A DNA stretch of 64,000 nt from Intestinimonas massiliensis (ex Afouda et al. 2020). Its GTDB lineage: Bacteria > Bacillota > Clostridia > Oscillospirales > Oscillospiraceae. A program made the position numbers and the translations under genes. Below the pieces are notes generated by a model that did not search any database, was not told the DNA's origin, and was given only the letters and a program-made list of their open reading frames with translations. This document shows positions 51,587-59,766 of the stretch, in pieces (the first letter of the stretch is position 1; each line of letters starts with the position of its first letter). The stretch covers positions 1,258,957 through 1,322,956 of the forward strand of contig NZ_LN869529.1 of assembly GCF_001244995.1 (NCBI RefSeq), in the 5' to 3' direction.

Positions 51587-51757
51587 CTACTGAAAGCGGT
51601 AGCGATTTTGGGCATATTCATCGATAAATTTGAGATATTGTTCACGGCTTGTAATTTCTAACGGTAGTCCGTTTTCCATAGTATGAAATGATACAATGTG
51701 ATTTTCCTCGTCAATCCATACGCGCCACGATTCGCACAACTCTTTTTCTACTTCCAT
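51587..51757 (-). CDS. Small conserved-looking ICE protein
   Basis: 56 aa, EVEKELCESWRVWIDEENHI then VSFHTMENGLPLEITSREQY, ending AQNRYRFQ at a TAG. GGAGGG lies 7 nt before ATG 51755-51757. The alternating beta/helix pattern and good ribosome site support a real gene; no family name recognised. Confidence 0.6.
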   Translation of the reverse strand: MEVEKELCESWRVWIDEENHIVSFHTMENGLPLEITSREQYLKFIDEYAQNRYRFQ

Positions 51758-52090
51758 TCAGTATCCCTCCATCTACCACGGTTGCTTAAGAAAATTCTTT
51801 ATAAAGTTGATTGTTGCAATAAGGACAGAATTTGTTTCATATCGCCTCGCATCACTAATATCACATAAAAACTGTGCGTAGTTTCAAAAATTAAAAAAGG
51901 AAATATATGGAAAATATAGAGTGTATGGCGTTGCAATTTTGGCAAGCAATTCGGGTGTGGCCACACTCCGAAATTTTCACAGGCCGCAGGCCCGTGAAAA
52001 TGCTTGTTGGGGAACTCCCCAAACCCGCGGAACTTCTGGACATTTTGTCCAGAAGTTCCGGCGCAAGCACCTGTTGTCGGCGGCCCGGAG
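51758..52090. other. Non-coding gap before the relaxase 3' end
   Basis: AT-rich at the left, GC-rich at the right, marking the edge of the AT-rich cargo near 51,900. Contains an imperfect hairpin ATTTTCAC / GTGAAAAT (51973-52001) and palindrome copy 2. No gene supported. Confidence 0.5.
52028..52060. repeat. ICE palindrome family, copy 2
   Basis: The longest perfect symmetric copy: 15-bp arms (CGGAACTTCTGGACA and complement) around TTT, 31 nt past the relaxase stop. Confidence 0.75.
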
Positions 52091-53497
52091 CTAACGCTCC
52101 TGGGCCTTATTTTTTTGCTCGTCCGTATGGCCGAGCAGGTGATCGATATTTGCCTTGACTGCCACGGCCTGCCGCATATCCGCCTGGGCCTTGCGGTATT
52201 CCGCGTAAAGGGCTTTTTTCTTTTCGGAGAGCTCCCGGCGCTGCTTTTTCAGCGCGTCCATTTTGGGGAGCTTTGCCCCGCCCAAAAGCTCACTCATGGA
52301 CACCTTTGCCGCCCGGTAGTCTGCCAGCTCCGCCTCGTGCTGGGCCAGATATTTTCTGCTATACCGGGCCGCCTTGTAGCCGTCAAACACAGGCCGCGTC
52401 TTTGCGTACTGCACCACCGCGCCCATGAGCTCGGAGGTTTTGGCAAGGGCCGCCTCCGTGTCCCGCAGCTCCCCGGCCAGCTTGTGAACCCGATCCACCG
52501 CCGCCTCGGTGCTTGTCGCAAGAGCCTTGTAATCGGAAAGCCCATGCTCCCGGAGATACAGGAGCGCGGCGGCCATCTGCTTTATGTTATAGACTTTGGC
52601 CCACCGCTCATAGGCCGGGCCCTTGCCCTGGGCCATGCGCTCTTGAATGTCGATGATCAGATTGACGCGCCGGGCCGGGGCCGGGCTGTCCTGGGGAAGC
52701 TCCGGGATGGGCCGCTCCCCGGCAATCGCCGCCCGGATGTCATCGGGATCGAAACCGGGGCCCAGGGTGGATGCCCGCAGGCGGGTGTACTTATCCTGCC
52801 CAGGGGCCAGGAACGAGATCGCGCCGCCCCGCCCATGCTTTACTTGAAAGCCGGACTCCTCCATGAGCCGCAGAAACGCCGGGAAGTCGGCGGGCTTTTG
52901 CTCCAGAGCCGCCACGATCCCCAGCCGCACCCGCTGCTGGGCCGAGTGCGGCTTTTCCCCAATCCATTGTCCATAGTGGAGAAAGCGTCCCTTGCTGTGC
53001 TGCTTCGGATTTTGAATGACAGACAGCTCGTGCTCAATGCACACCCGGTCAGAGAGCCGCCGCACCGCAAAGCTGGAGCCGATGAAGTTATGGAATTTCC
53101 GGGAACAGTCCTGGGCGGTGGAGTTGTAATAAATGTGATTGTGAATGTGCCCCTTGTCAATGTGGGTACAGACGAAGAACTGATACTTGCCCTTTGTCCA
53201 GCGCATGGCTGTTTCATAGCCGATTTTGTTTGCCTCCTCCGGCGTGACCTCGCCGGGCGGGAACGCCTGCCGGATCTGAAAGAACAGGGCCCCGCGCTCC
53301 ACCGCCCGGCCCGTTTCCGCCTGGTACTGGCTTTTTAGCAGCAGGAACTCAGCGGGGGCGGATGCAGGATCACAGAGATAGGCAGACACGGCTCCCAGCT
53401 TTTTCGGATTGAGCCCATAGGATAACCGCTCCTCCATCGTCTGGATGGCCGTTTTCCCAGCCGCTACCTTGTAGGGCCGGATGTAGGTTGTAGCGAT
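52091..53497 (-). CDS. Relaxase/mobilization nuclease
   Basis: 468 aa. Relaxase fold with AVSAYLCDPASAPAEFLLLK, EEANKIGYETAMRWTKGKYQ and the three-histidine metal motif in THIDKGHIHNHIYYNS. The C-terminal half is helical with a coiled coil. It nicks oriT and leads the strand into the recipient. The expected N-terminus (A-T-T-Y-I-R-P-Y-K) begins after an ATC at 53495-53497, exactly 7 nt after AAAGGAGG, and no ATG, GTG or TTG is placed usefully. An in-frame GTG at 53513-53515 overlaps the ribosome site itself. Confidence 0.9.
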   Translation of the reverse strand: MATTYIRPYKVAAGKTAIQTMEERLSYGLNPKKLGAVSAYLCDPASAPAEFLLLKSQYQAETGRAVERGALFFQIRQAFPPGEVTPEEANKIGYETAMRWTKGKYQFFVCTHIDKGHIHNHIYYNSTAQDCSRKFHNFIGSSFAVRRLSDRVCIEHELSVIQNPKQHSKGRFLHYGQWIGEKPHSAQQRVRLGIVAALEQKPADFPAFLRLMEESGFQVKHGRGGAISFLAPGQDKYTRLRASTLGPGFDPDDIRAAIAGERPIPELPQDSPAPARRVNLIIDIQERMAQGKGPAYERWAKVYNIKQMAAALLYLREHGLSDYKALATSTEAAVDRVHKLAGELRDTEAALAKTSELMGAVVQYAKTRPVFDGYKAARYSRKYLAQHEAELADYRAAKVSMSELLGGAKLPKMDALKKQRRELSEKKKALYAEYRKAQADMRQAVAVKANIDHLLGHTDEQKNKAQER

Positions 53498-53558
53498 AGC
53501 CGCACCTCCTTTCACAGCAGAAAAAACGGGCGGTGGTCTGTTCCACCCGCCGCCCGGA

Positions 53559-53583
53559 ACTTCTGGACAAAATGTCCAGAAGT
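53559..53583. repeat. ICE palindrome family, copy 3
   Basis: Perfect 11-bp arms (ACTTCTGGACA and complement) around AAA, between the relaxase start and the stop of the CD1845-like gene. Confidence 0.75.
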
Positions 53584-53584
53584 A

Positions 53585-53875
53585 TCAGCTTACCATAAAA
53601 TCCATCGCCGCATACTTCACACCATACAGGCGCTCCATCAGCCAGCCGCCCAGGGCTGGGAGCCCAAAGGGAGAAACCAGGAACGCCAGCACGAACATGG
53701 CGATGCAGCCCGTGGTCTGCCCGGCCAGCAAGCAGAGAATCGCTAGCAGGGACAGGCTCACACAGGCCACAACGCACACAGCGCCCGCCACGCAGGACAG
53801 GAATGAGAGCACCGCCACGGCGAGGATCAGGGCCAGAATAAAGGGGGGTGCGATAATTTTTAAGATTGTCCGCAT
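53585..53875 (-). CDS. CD1845-like ICE membrane protein
   Basis: 96 aa with two or three hydrophobic helices: RTILKIIAPPFILALILAVA, CVAGAVCVVACVSLSLLAIL, then TTGCIAMFVLAFLVSPFGLP. The PFGLP turn and amphipathic end are typical of the small membrane protein encoded beside relaxases in clostridial elements. TAGGAGG before the ATG. Confidence 0.75.
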   Translation of the reverse strand: MRTILKIIAPPFILALILAVAVLSFLSCVAGAVCVVACVSLSLLAILCLLAGQTTGCIAMFVLAFLVSPFGLPALGGWLMERLYGVKYAAMDFMVS

Positions 53876-53961
53876 GGTTCATACCTCCTACAAAAGTTTG
53901 ATATTTGCCTCTATATGTATATTATAACTCTGTAAGAGGGGGCCAACAAGGATGCCTCGGT

Positions 53962-54000
53962 TATCCCCACCTCTGGACGAAGTGTCCAGAGGTGGGGATA
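53962..54000. repeat. ICE palindrome family, copy 4
   Basis: 17-bp perfect arms (TATCCCCACCTCTGGAC and complement) with a 5-nt centre; one core base differs (TGGACG). Lies at the left edge of the AT-rich AlbA cargo. Confidence 0.7.
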
Positions 54001-54139
54001 GCCGTACGATAGCCGATTGTTTTAATATTTGTTCAATGAAATTTTTAATTTCCCGTTTAGCAAGATGGATTATTGACTTGAAGCAGGTTCAGCATTAAAT
54101 TATTATTGAAACACAATAAATAAAGATGGAGGGATAGAG

Positions 54140-54880
54140 ATGAACAAAGATGCCGTGTATGAATTTTTGCAAAATATAAATAGAGAAAGCTTTGCAGACC
54201 TACTGAAAACATCCGATTACGAATCTGATAACCTTGACTTTAAGGAAACGTGGATAAAAAAAGGGGCGTTAGCAAAGGAACTTTTGGCAATGGCCAATAG
54301 TGGGGGCGGACTCATTGTTTTCGGTGTTAAGGAAATAGAAAATAATCAGTTTGACCCTTGTGGACTTCAAGAAACGTCTGATCCAGCGGAAATTCAAAAT
54401 AGTATAGAAAAGTTTATTCCCTCTAATTTAAAATATCGAGTTGAGAGCTTTACCTTTGATCGGAGTGAATATGACAAGCTGCAGGGAAAAAGTTTTCAAA
54501 TTGTTATTGTTGAGAATTGTCCTCAGTATTTTCCATATATCTCCAAAAACGAAACCGACGGATTGAAAAGAGCAACTATTTACGTGAGACGGGGGACAGA
54601 ATGTACTGTTGCAGATAAAGATGATATTGAAGGGTTAATCAACAAGAGACTTGCTACTGGTTATAAGTCCAAGTTGGAATTTGAAGACCATATTCGCCAA
54701 CTCCAGATCCTATATCGCTATAAACAACCAACATGGACATCAGCAACATCAGTTATAGCTGTACTGAAAAAATTATCTTTTAGTGCAAGTGATCAAAATC
54801 CATCCGAATTTTATGCTTATATAGATGGACTAATAGAAAGAAAAAAGAAGATAATTGAAATGGATTTAGGCCTTTATTAA
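54140..54880 (+). CDS. AlbA_2/Schlafen-domain protein (AT-rich ICE cargo)
   Basis: 246 aa. The AlbA_2 putative DNA-binding domain is clear: ESDNLDFKETWIKKGALAKE, then MANSGGGLIVFGVKEIEN, and KRATIYVRRGTECTVADKDD. The C-terminal ~80 residues are helical and unrecognised. Such proteins occur in regulators and in phage-defence systems; neither role is shown. Strongly AT-rich and on the plus strand, it interrupts the GC-rich run between CD1845 and mobC. Confidence 0.75.
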   Translation: MNKDAVYEFLQNINRESFADLLKTSDYESDNLDFKETWIKKGALAKELLAMANSGGGLIVFGVKEIENNQFDPCGLQETSDPAEIQNSIEKFIPSNLKYRVESFTFDRSEYDKLQGKSFQIVIVENCPQYFPYISKNETDGLKRATIYVRRGTECTVADKDDIEGLINKRLATGYKSKLEFEDHIRQLQILYRYKQPTWTSATSVIAVLKKLSFSASDQNPSEFYAYIDGLIERKKKIIEMDLGLY

Positions 54881-54940
54881 ACATCTGACATAATAGGATA
54901 AATGGAGCGAAATTAGTTGCTCCATTTATCCTATTTACAA

Positions 54941-55288
54941 TTATAATTGAACTATGGTGGAGAGCTTTTCCAGAAGATCGGACAGGGGCCGCCACAGCTT
55001 TTCATAGTCCCGCTGCAACGTCTTGATCTCCTCCGGGTAAATGCCGCCGTAGGTATTCGCCTGGATCGCCACCTGGTTTAAGTTGTTGGAGCACCGCCGC
55101 TGGAGCGACACTAGCTCCTGGACGGGTGACAGATCAACATGGAGCACATAGCCATTGAGGGCCATTTTCCGCATATAGGCCCCCATATTGCGGATGCCCG
55201 CCTCGGCCATGCGCTCCTGGATCAGCGCCAGCTCCTCCTCGGACACCATCACATGGAGATGGATGGGGCGGCGGCGTTTCTTTGTCAC
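54941..55288 (-). CDS. mobC: MobC-like relaxosome accessory protein
   Basis: 115 aa. N-terminal ribbon-helix-helix (RRPIHLHVMVSEEELALIQE, AGIRNMGAYMRKMALNGY), then the MobC signature CSNNLNQVAIQANTYGGIYP. It assists the relaxase at oriT. GTG start overlaps the upstream small gene's stop (GTGA). Confidence 0.88.
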   Translation of the reverse strand: MTKKRRRPIHLHVMVSEEELALIQERMAEAGIRNMGAYMRKMALNGYVLHVDLSPVQELVSLQRRCSNNLNQVAIQANTYGGIYPEEIKTLQRDYEKLWRPLSDLLEKLSTIVQL

Positions 55289-55449
55289 CGCTCCTCCCGT
55301 TTCAGGCTCCGGCTGGTATGGGGCGGCTCCTTTACCTTGTCCAACGCCTTGTCACGCTCCGGGGGCAGCGTGGGGATCGGCGTACCGAACACCCCGCAAA
55401 GCCGCTTTACTTCCAGATCGACAAAATCCTGTTCACGCTTTTTATCCAT
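55285..55449 (-). CDS. Small charged ICE protein upstream of mobC
   Basis: 54 aa: DKKREQDFVDLEVKRLCGVF, GTPIPTLPPERDKALDKVKE. ATG 55447-55449 follows AGGAGG. Overlaps mobC by 4 nt, so co-translated. Function unknown. Confidence 0.6.
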   Translation of the reverse strand: MDKKREQDFVDLEVKRLCGVFGTPIPTLPPERDKALDKVKEPPHTSRSLKREER

Positions 55450-55459
55450 AATTATCCTC

Positions 55460-55759
55460 CTATCTGTCGCCCCGGTCAGGAGCTTTCTTTTTGGGTGCAT
55501 CCGGGGCCCGCTGTTCCTGGACCTCCCGTTGGGCCGCTTTCGGTTGTTCGGCAATCGGGGGCTGGTGTTTGGCCTCCTTGTGAACCCGCGCCGCCTCCTG
55601 GCGTTCAATGCTGCGGACGCGAACGGCCAGTTGCTCCGGGGTGATGTATTCTTTCACCACATAACTGCCGAAGTCAGGGCAAAACCATGTCAGCCGCTTC
55701 TGATCCGGGACATGGTGGGCATTCTCCCATTTCCCCACCATCTGGGCCTGGGCATCCAT
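55460..55759 (-). CDS. ICE accessory protein, or 3' part of a gene split by an amber codon
   Basis: 99 aa: KWENAHHVPDQKRLTWFCPD, FGSYVVKEYITPEQLAVRVR, then a Lys/Gln/Pro-rich tail. The ATG directly follows the TAG of the upstream frame in the same reading frame (TAG-ATG), so this may be the natural second half of one protein, separated by a nonsense change. No ribosome site of good quality precedes it. Confidence 0.5.
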   Translation of the reverse strand: MDAQAQMVGKWENAHHVPDQKRLTWFCPDFGSYVVKEYITPEQLAVRVRSIERQEAARVHKEAKHQPPIAEQPKAAQREVQEQRAPDAPKKKAPDRGDR

Positions 55760-56241
55760 CTACCGCCGGATGTCCAGATTTTCACGGGAGGGCCGGAGCT
55801 CATAATTCTGCATTTCCCGCTCTGTCAGGGGATGGGCATAGATGATGGCTCCCCACGCCTGAAACTCCTCGCCCGTCACTTGCTGGCGGGTGAAGTACAA
55901 ATCCATGTGGACAGGGCGGTTAAAGTAGCTGTTCGGGTAAGTGCCGATGTCAATAGGCCGCTGGGTGGAGTAGTATTTGTAGGTTTCCTTGTCCGGGGCC
56001 TGCTCTACCGCAAACACATGATAGCGCCGCTGATAGTCCTCGGCCCGATTGTGCAAATCCCGTTCCGCCATGTCCGGCTCGTTGTGGTAGTGGCCCCAAA
56101 AGAAGTCCCGGTGTCCGTCCTGCTCGTTAAATTGCCATGTCACAAGGGGTTAGGGGCTTTCGGGTTTTCCCCCAGCACAAAGCCGCATTTGATATCAAAC
56201 AGGATCGTGCGGCGGATCACATAGCCTTGATTTTCTTCCAG
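55760..56241 (-). pseudogene. ICE hypothetical gene split by a 1-nt frameshift
   Basis: The 3' part reads VTWQFNEQDGHRDFFWGHYH through RPSRENLDIRR. The 5' part, in another frame from 56241, reads LEENQGYVIRRTILFDIKCG then FVLGENPKAPNPL and hits TGA. Adding one base at the CCCC/TTGTG junction (~56145) joins them. The 5' part begins at CTG 56239-56241, 7 nt after AAGGAGG (ATT just before is an alternative). I believe the joined protein is a common ICE hypothetical, from memory only. Confidence 0.55.
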
Positions 56242-56357
56242 AATAACACCTCCTTGATGTTGACAGCATCCGGGCCAAACAGGGGCAGGCCGTAGAAACA
56301 CACGGCCCACCCCAAAAGCGGCCCCGAAAAGCCTTGTAATCAGCGGGTTTTGGGGGC

Positions 56358-56726
56358 CTAATTGTCAACGCCCCAGCCCCGCTTTTTCCTCATATATTCA
56401 CGCTGTTGTCGGCGGTGGGCTTTCTTTGCACAGACCGCCGAGCAGTAAGCCTGCCGCCGATCCGGGGCAACGGGCCCGCCGCAGATAGGGCAAATCTTAA
56501 AATCCGGCCTGGGCCCCTCGGTCAAGAGGGCGGCCTCCAGCGCCGGATCAAGGGGCAGCACCGCCTCCCGAAAGTAGTGGCACAGCGCCCCCGTCCAGCA
56601 TTTCCCCAGCATATAGCACTCACAGTCCAGGGGCAGGCAGCCGCACTCTCGGTCATAGTTGGCACACCATTTTGTCACCAGGGCGCGGATCGCCCGTTTT
56701 TCCTCGCGTGTCAGTTCACGGGCCAA
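56358..56726 (-). CDS. Cysteine-rich VLP domain protein
   Basis: 122 aa from TTG 56724-56726, 7 nt after GGGAGG. The N-terminal domain has CANYDRECGCLPLDCECYML and CWTGALCHYFREAVLPLDP (the VLP-type motif). The C-terminus has a zinc ribbon CPICGGPVAPDRR...CSAVCAKKAH. Conserved in clostridial ICE conjugation clusters; function unknown. Confidence 0.82.
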   Translation of the reverse strand: MARELTREEKRAIRALVTKWCANYDRECGCLPLDCECYMLGKCWTGALCHYFREAVLPLDPALEAALLTEGPRPDFKICPICGGPVAPDRRQAYCSAVCAKKAHRRQQREYMRKKRGWGVDN

Positions 56727-56730
56727 GCCG

Positions 56731-56907
56731 TCACCTCCCGCCAGCCGGGGCCCGCATAAGCTCCCGGTAGCAGGACACGCAGCCGATCCCGCGCCAGTAG
56801 GGACACCCGGAACACCGGGAGCCCCTGGGCGGCTTTGCCGGGGCCGGAGCCTGGGGGCGGGGCTTCTGCTGCATCATCTTTTCATAGGGGCTGTTGGTAA
56901 ACCTCAT
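56731..56907 (-). CDS. Small cysteine-rich ICE protein
   Basis: 58 aa: RFTNSPYEKMMQQKPRPQAP, then RCSGCPYWRGIGCVSCYREL (CxxC...CxxC). ATG overlaps the DUF4366 stop as ATGA, and the stop lies 4 nt before the VLP gene's TTG start, so the genes are coupled. Confidence 0.65.
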   Translation of the reverse strand: MRFTNSPYEKMMQQKPRPQAPAPAKPPRGSRCSGCPYWRGIGCVSCYRELMRAPAGGR

Positions 56908-57683
56908 TTGTCCGCCTCCTCTCCGTCATCGTCCTCCTCGTCCCAGGGCGGGCCGTCATCGTCATCGTCCCCGTAGCCGTCCGGCTCGTCATAGTCCGTG
57001 AGCTCGTCGCCGTAGTCCTCCTGGGGCGCGGCGGCTTTCTGCTGTTTGGGGCGCAGCACCTTGAAATAGAACGCCGCTCCGCCGCCCACCAGGGCCACAG
57101 CCAGCACCGCCAGGAGCATCCCCATGTTGCCGCCCGTTTCCGGCTCGGCCTCCTCCGGGGCGGGCTCCTCGGTTTCCGTGGGCTCCGGCTCAACGCCCAC
57201 GCACTTGCTCATATTGACGGAGCAGACGGCACAATCCGTATTGACGGCCCCCGCCTCGCATTTTTCAGAGCAGGAGCACACCGCTTGTTCAACGCCAGCG
57301 GCCTCCGCCGCAGCGAGCAGATCAGCCTCATCCACCACGCTGAAAAAGTAGGTTTCGTACTGTTCGCCCTCTTCGTCCACGGGCTTGTCATAGTCGATGA
57401 CGATATAGAACGTGTTGCCGCCGCTGGTCTGGACGGTAATAAACTGCTTGTTGGTGTGCTCGTCATAGAGCAGATCGCGGGTCACAAGGTTGCCCTCTTC
57501 GGAAAAGCCCTCGCCGGGCTCAATGGTGGGCTCCGGGGCGGGAGTTTCCTCCGTCATGGTGGGATCGCCGTAGTCCGCGCCCTCGCCGCCGTCCGCGTAG
57601 GCATACGCCGGGACACTAAAGCCGCATAAAAGAACGACGGCGCAGAGCGCCGCCGCCATCACCCGAAAGCGTTTCATCTTCAA
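56904..57683 (-). CDS. DUF4366 conjugation-associated membrane protein
   Basis: 259 aa. Signal peptide (MAAALCAVVLLCGFSVPAYA), then the DUF4366 core with NLVTRDLLYDEHTNKQFITV, FYIVIDYDKPVDEEGEQYET and YFFSVVDEADLL. Next come a Cys-rich segment (CSCSEKCEAGAVNTDCAVC), one transmembrane helix (MLLAVLAVALVGGGAAFYF) and an Asp/Glu-rich cytosolic tail. Start TTG 57681-57683 overlaps the DUF4315 stop; ATG 57677 is the alternative. Confidence 0.88.
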   Translation of the reverse strand: MKMKRFRVMAAALCAVVLLCGFSVPAYAYADGGEGADYGDPTMTEETPAPEPTIEPGEGFSEEGNLVTRDLLYDEHTNKQFITVQTSGGNTFYIVIDYDKPVDEEGEQYETYFFSVVDEADLLAAAEAAGVEQAVCSCSEKCEAGAVNTDCAVCSVNMSKCVGVEPEPTETEEPAPEEAEPETGGNMGMLLAVLAVALVGGGAAFYFKVLRPKQQKAAAPQEDYGDELTDYDEPDGYGDDDDDGPPWDEEDDDGEEADK

Positions 57684-57934
57684 TTTTCCTCCTTTCCGCC
57701 GTCCTCGGACTTCTGGACACTTTGTCCAGAGGTGCCGCCGTCCCGGAGCCGCTGGAGCACCAGGGGCAGCTCCTCCAGGGAAACGCTCATGCCCCGCACG
57801 ATGTCCACGATCTCCTCGTTTTCCGCCTCCCGGTGCTTTTGCTCCAGCTCTTTCAGCCGGGCCTGCTGTTCGCTGATTTTGGCCTTGACCTTATCAATCT
57901 CGGCCTGGATTTTTTGGCTTTTGCTTGCCGCCAT
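57680..57934 (-). CDS. DUF4315 coiled-coil protein
   Basis: 84 aa. A long heptad coiled coil (SQKIQAEIDKVKAKISEQQA, RLKELEQKHREAENEE) then IVDIVRGMSVSLEELPLVLQ. Its C-terminus GGTSGQSVQKSEDGG is encoded by palindrome copy 5 and looks appended. AGGAGG before ATG 57934. Always found between DUF4366 and the NlpC gene in this ICE type, from memory. Confidence 0.82.
   Translation of the reverse strand: MAASKSQKIQAEIDKVKAKISEQQARLKELEQKHREAENEEIVDIVRGMSVSLEELPLVLQRLRDGGTSGQSVQKSEDGGKEEN
57709..57733. repeat. ICE palindrome family, copy 5 (inside DUF4315)
   Basis: Core TGGACA-CTT-TGTCCA at 57714-57728; encodes part of TSGQSVQK in the last 15 residues of the protein. Confidence 0.75.
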
Positions 57935-57948
57935 AGATAACCTCCTTG

Positions 57949-59766
57949 TCAGGGTAAACACCCGTAGGCGTAGAAATGAGATTGCCAGTAGCTTGTATTC
58001 AGGTTTGCATATTGGATGGGATCGCCACAATGGATCATCATCCCGTCCCCCACATAGATGCCACAATGGGACACGCCCGCCGTGTCATAGGTGCCGACAA
58101 AGAACACCAGATCGCCGGGGCGGGGTGCGCTGGTGGGGGTGCAGATGTTATAGAGCCCCTGGGCTCCCAGGCGGCCCACATTCCAGCCGGAGTGATTGAT
58201 CACCCAGGACACAAAGCCGGAGCAGTCAAAGGACGTGGCCAGAGAGCTGCCGCCCCACACATAGGGATAGCCCAGGTATTTCTCCGCCTCGCCCAAAATG
58301 GCCGCAAAGGTTTCATCGTCCAGATATTCCTCCGGCACGTCATAGTCAGCGGGCGGGTTCGTGATGTATTTCCCCACATAGGCTGACTCCGGGAACAGAT
58401 CGGGCCTGTTCCCCAGGGTGGACATATAGAGAGAATAACGGGCCATCTGTTCCTCTCCCATCATTTCCAGGGGCAGATGGGAAAGGTTTTTGTTTTCCAG
58501 CGTGACATAGCAGATGTACCAGGAGTAGGGATCGCCGTCGCTGTCATACCGGGTTTCCCGCACCACGCGCTCCGTCAGGATATACTGGCGGTCAAAGAGG
58601 GTTTCCAGGGTGCCCTGCACCTCGTCCGCCGTCCATTCCCCCTCATGGAGCACGCAGAGGGTAGAGATCAGCACATAGGGATCGTGCTCGATCTCGTCCA
58701 AGTCAAAATGATATTCGTCATAGCTGTGGGTGGCGGTATAGGTGTCCAGGTAGTTTTGCAGCTCGGCCTCCATGCTGGAATAGGCCGCCTCCGCCGCCAG
58801 GATCTCCCCGTCCTCCGAGGGGTAGGTGGTAACGCCCACAGCCCCCGCGCCGGAATTTCCCAGCATCACTAGGGAGGAAGAACAGGACTGCATCATAAAG
58901 AGCAGGAGCACACAGGTCAGGGCCAACAGCACCCCCACGGGATGCCGCTTCACAAAGCCCGCGATCTTCGCCCCGGCCTTTTCCGTGGCGGCGGCGGTCT
59001 TTTTGGCCGCGCTTGCCGCTCCCGTCTTTGCCGCCTCCCGCGCCCGCTTTTGATACTGCTTTTTCAAGCGGTGCTTGCGCCACATCCGGGAAACGGGGTT
59101 GCCGGACATTTCCGGGTGTTCCTGGGCGGTCATGCGGAAATGATAGTCCGCCGTGGCCTTGACATATTTGGACTCGGCCCGCTGGACAGCCTTTGCCGGA
59201 TGCTGCCGGATTTTCTTTTGCACGAACCGCTTGCCATGCCGCAGGCCGGACTCGCCCACCAGCTCGGAGCGGTGGGCCCCCTCGATCCCCACGTTTTCCT
59301 GTTCATTCTCATAAATCTTGCCATGCACAAAACCGCGGGCGGCCCCGCCAGCGGCCCGGCCTATCCGCCGCACCGGGCCGGGCTTTTTGGGCGGTTTCTG
59401 TTTTGCCAGCTTATCCTTTGCCCGTTCCAGCTTTTCCCCGCGCTCCTCCATGCGGAGCTTGGACGCGGCGGCCTGCTCCTGTTTGCTTTTCTGACGGAAC
59501 TTCGTCGTCGCAAACTTCGCTTTGGCTTCTTCGGCGGCGCTGCCGCCAAAATCCGCCCGCTCCGTTGCTCCTCCTCTCCCCACAAAGTCTTTCGACTTTG
59601 CGGGGCACCCCATGTTCTGGACACTTTGTCCAGAAGTGCCGCTGTCCGCAGCCCCGGCACCGCCTGGGGAGCCGCCCCCAGCGGCCCCGCCAGGATCGGC
59701 GGCGCTCTCCCAGGAGCCGGGGCGCTCCCTGGCCTCCTGTTTGGGCTTATTCGGTTTTCGCTTCAT
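57949..59766 (-). CDS. NlpC/P60 cell-wall hydrolase of the conjugation machinery
   Basis: 605 aa. Cytosolic basic N-terminus (~270 residues, Lys/Ala-rich, with FVHGKIYENEQENVGIEGAH), one transmembrane helix (VGVLLALTCVLLLFMMQ), and an external domain. The C-terminal C40 peptidase has YPYVWGGSSLATSFDCSGFV (catalytic Cys) and GVSHCGIYVGDGMMIHCGDP (His). It opens peptidoglycan for DNA transfer. Residues ~43-50 (GTSGQSVQ) are encoded by palindrome copy 6. It overlaps virB4 by 20 nt. Confidence 0.92.
   Translation of the reverse strand: MKRKPNKPKQEARERPGSWESAADPGGAAGGGSPGGAGAADSGTSGQSVQNMGCPAKSKDFVGRGGATERADFGGSAAEEAKAKFATTKFRQKSKQEQAAASKLRMEERGEKLERAKDKLAKQKPPKKPGPVRRIGRAAGGAARGFVHGKIYENEQENVGIEGAHRSELVGESGLRHGKRFVQKKIRQHPAKAVQRAESKYVKATADYHFRMTAQEHPEMSGNPVSRMWRKHRLKKQYQKRAREAAKTGAASAAKKTAAATEKAGAKIAGFVKRHPVGVLLALTCVLLLFMMQSCSSSLVMLGNSGAGAVGVTTYPSEDGEILAAEAAYSSMEAELQNYLDTYTATHSYDEYHFDLDEIEHDPYVLISTLCVLHEGEWTADEVQGTLETLFDRQYILTERVVRETRYDSDGDPYSWYICYVTLENKNLSHLPLEMMGEEQMARYSLYMSTLGNRPDLFPESAYVGKYITNPPADYDVPEEYLDDETFAAILGEAEKYLGYPYVWGGSSLATSFDCSGFVSWVINHSGWNVGRLGAQGLYNICTPTSAPRPGDLVFFVGTYDTAGVSHCGIYVGDGMMIHCGDPIQYANLNTSYWQSHFYAYGCLP
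59613..59637. repeat. ICE palindrome family, copy 6 (inside the NlpC gene)
   Basis: Core TGGACA-CTT-TGTCCA at 59618-59632, encoding TSGQSVQN near residue 45 of the hydrolase, in a disordered Gly/Ala-rich stretch. Confidence 0.75.

Noticed and set aside
53962-54000. Palindrome copy 4 as a simple terminator
   Set aside because: No U-run on either side, and the same core recurs inside coding sequences, so it belongs to the repeat family.
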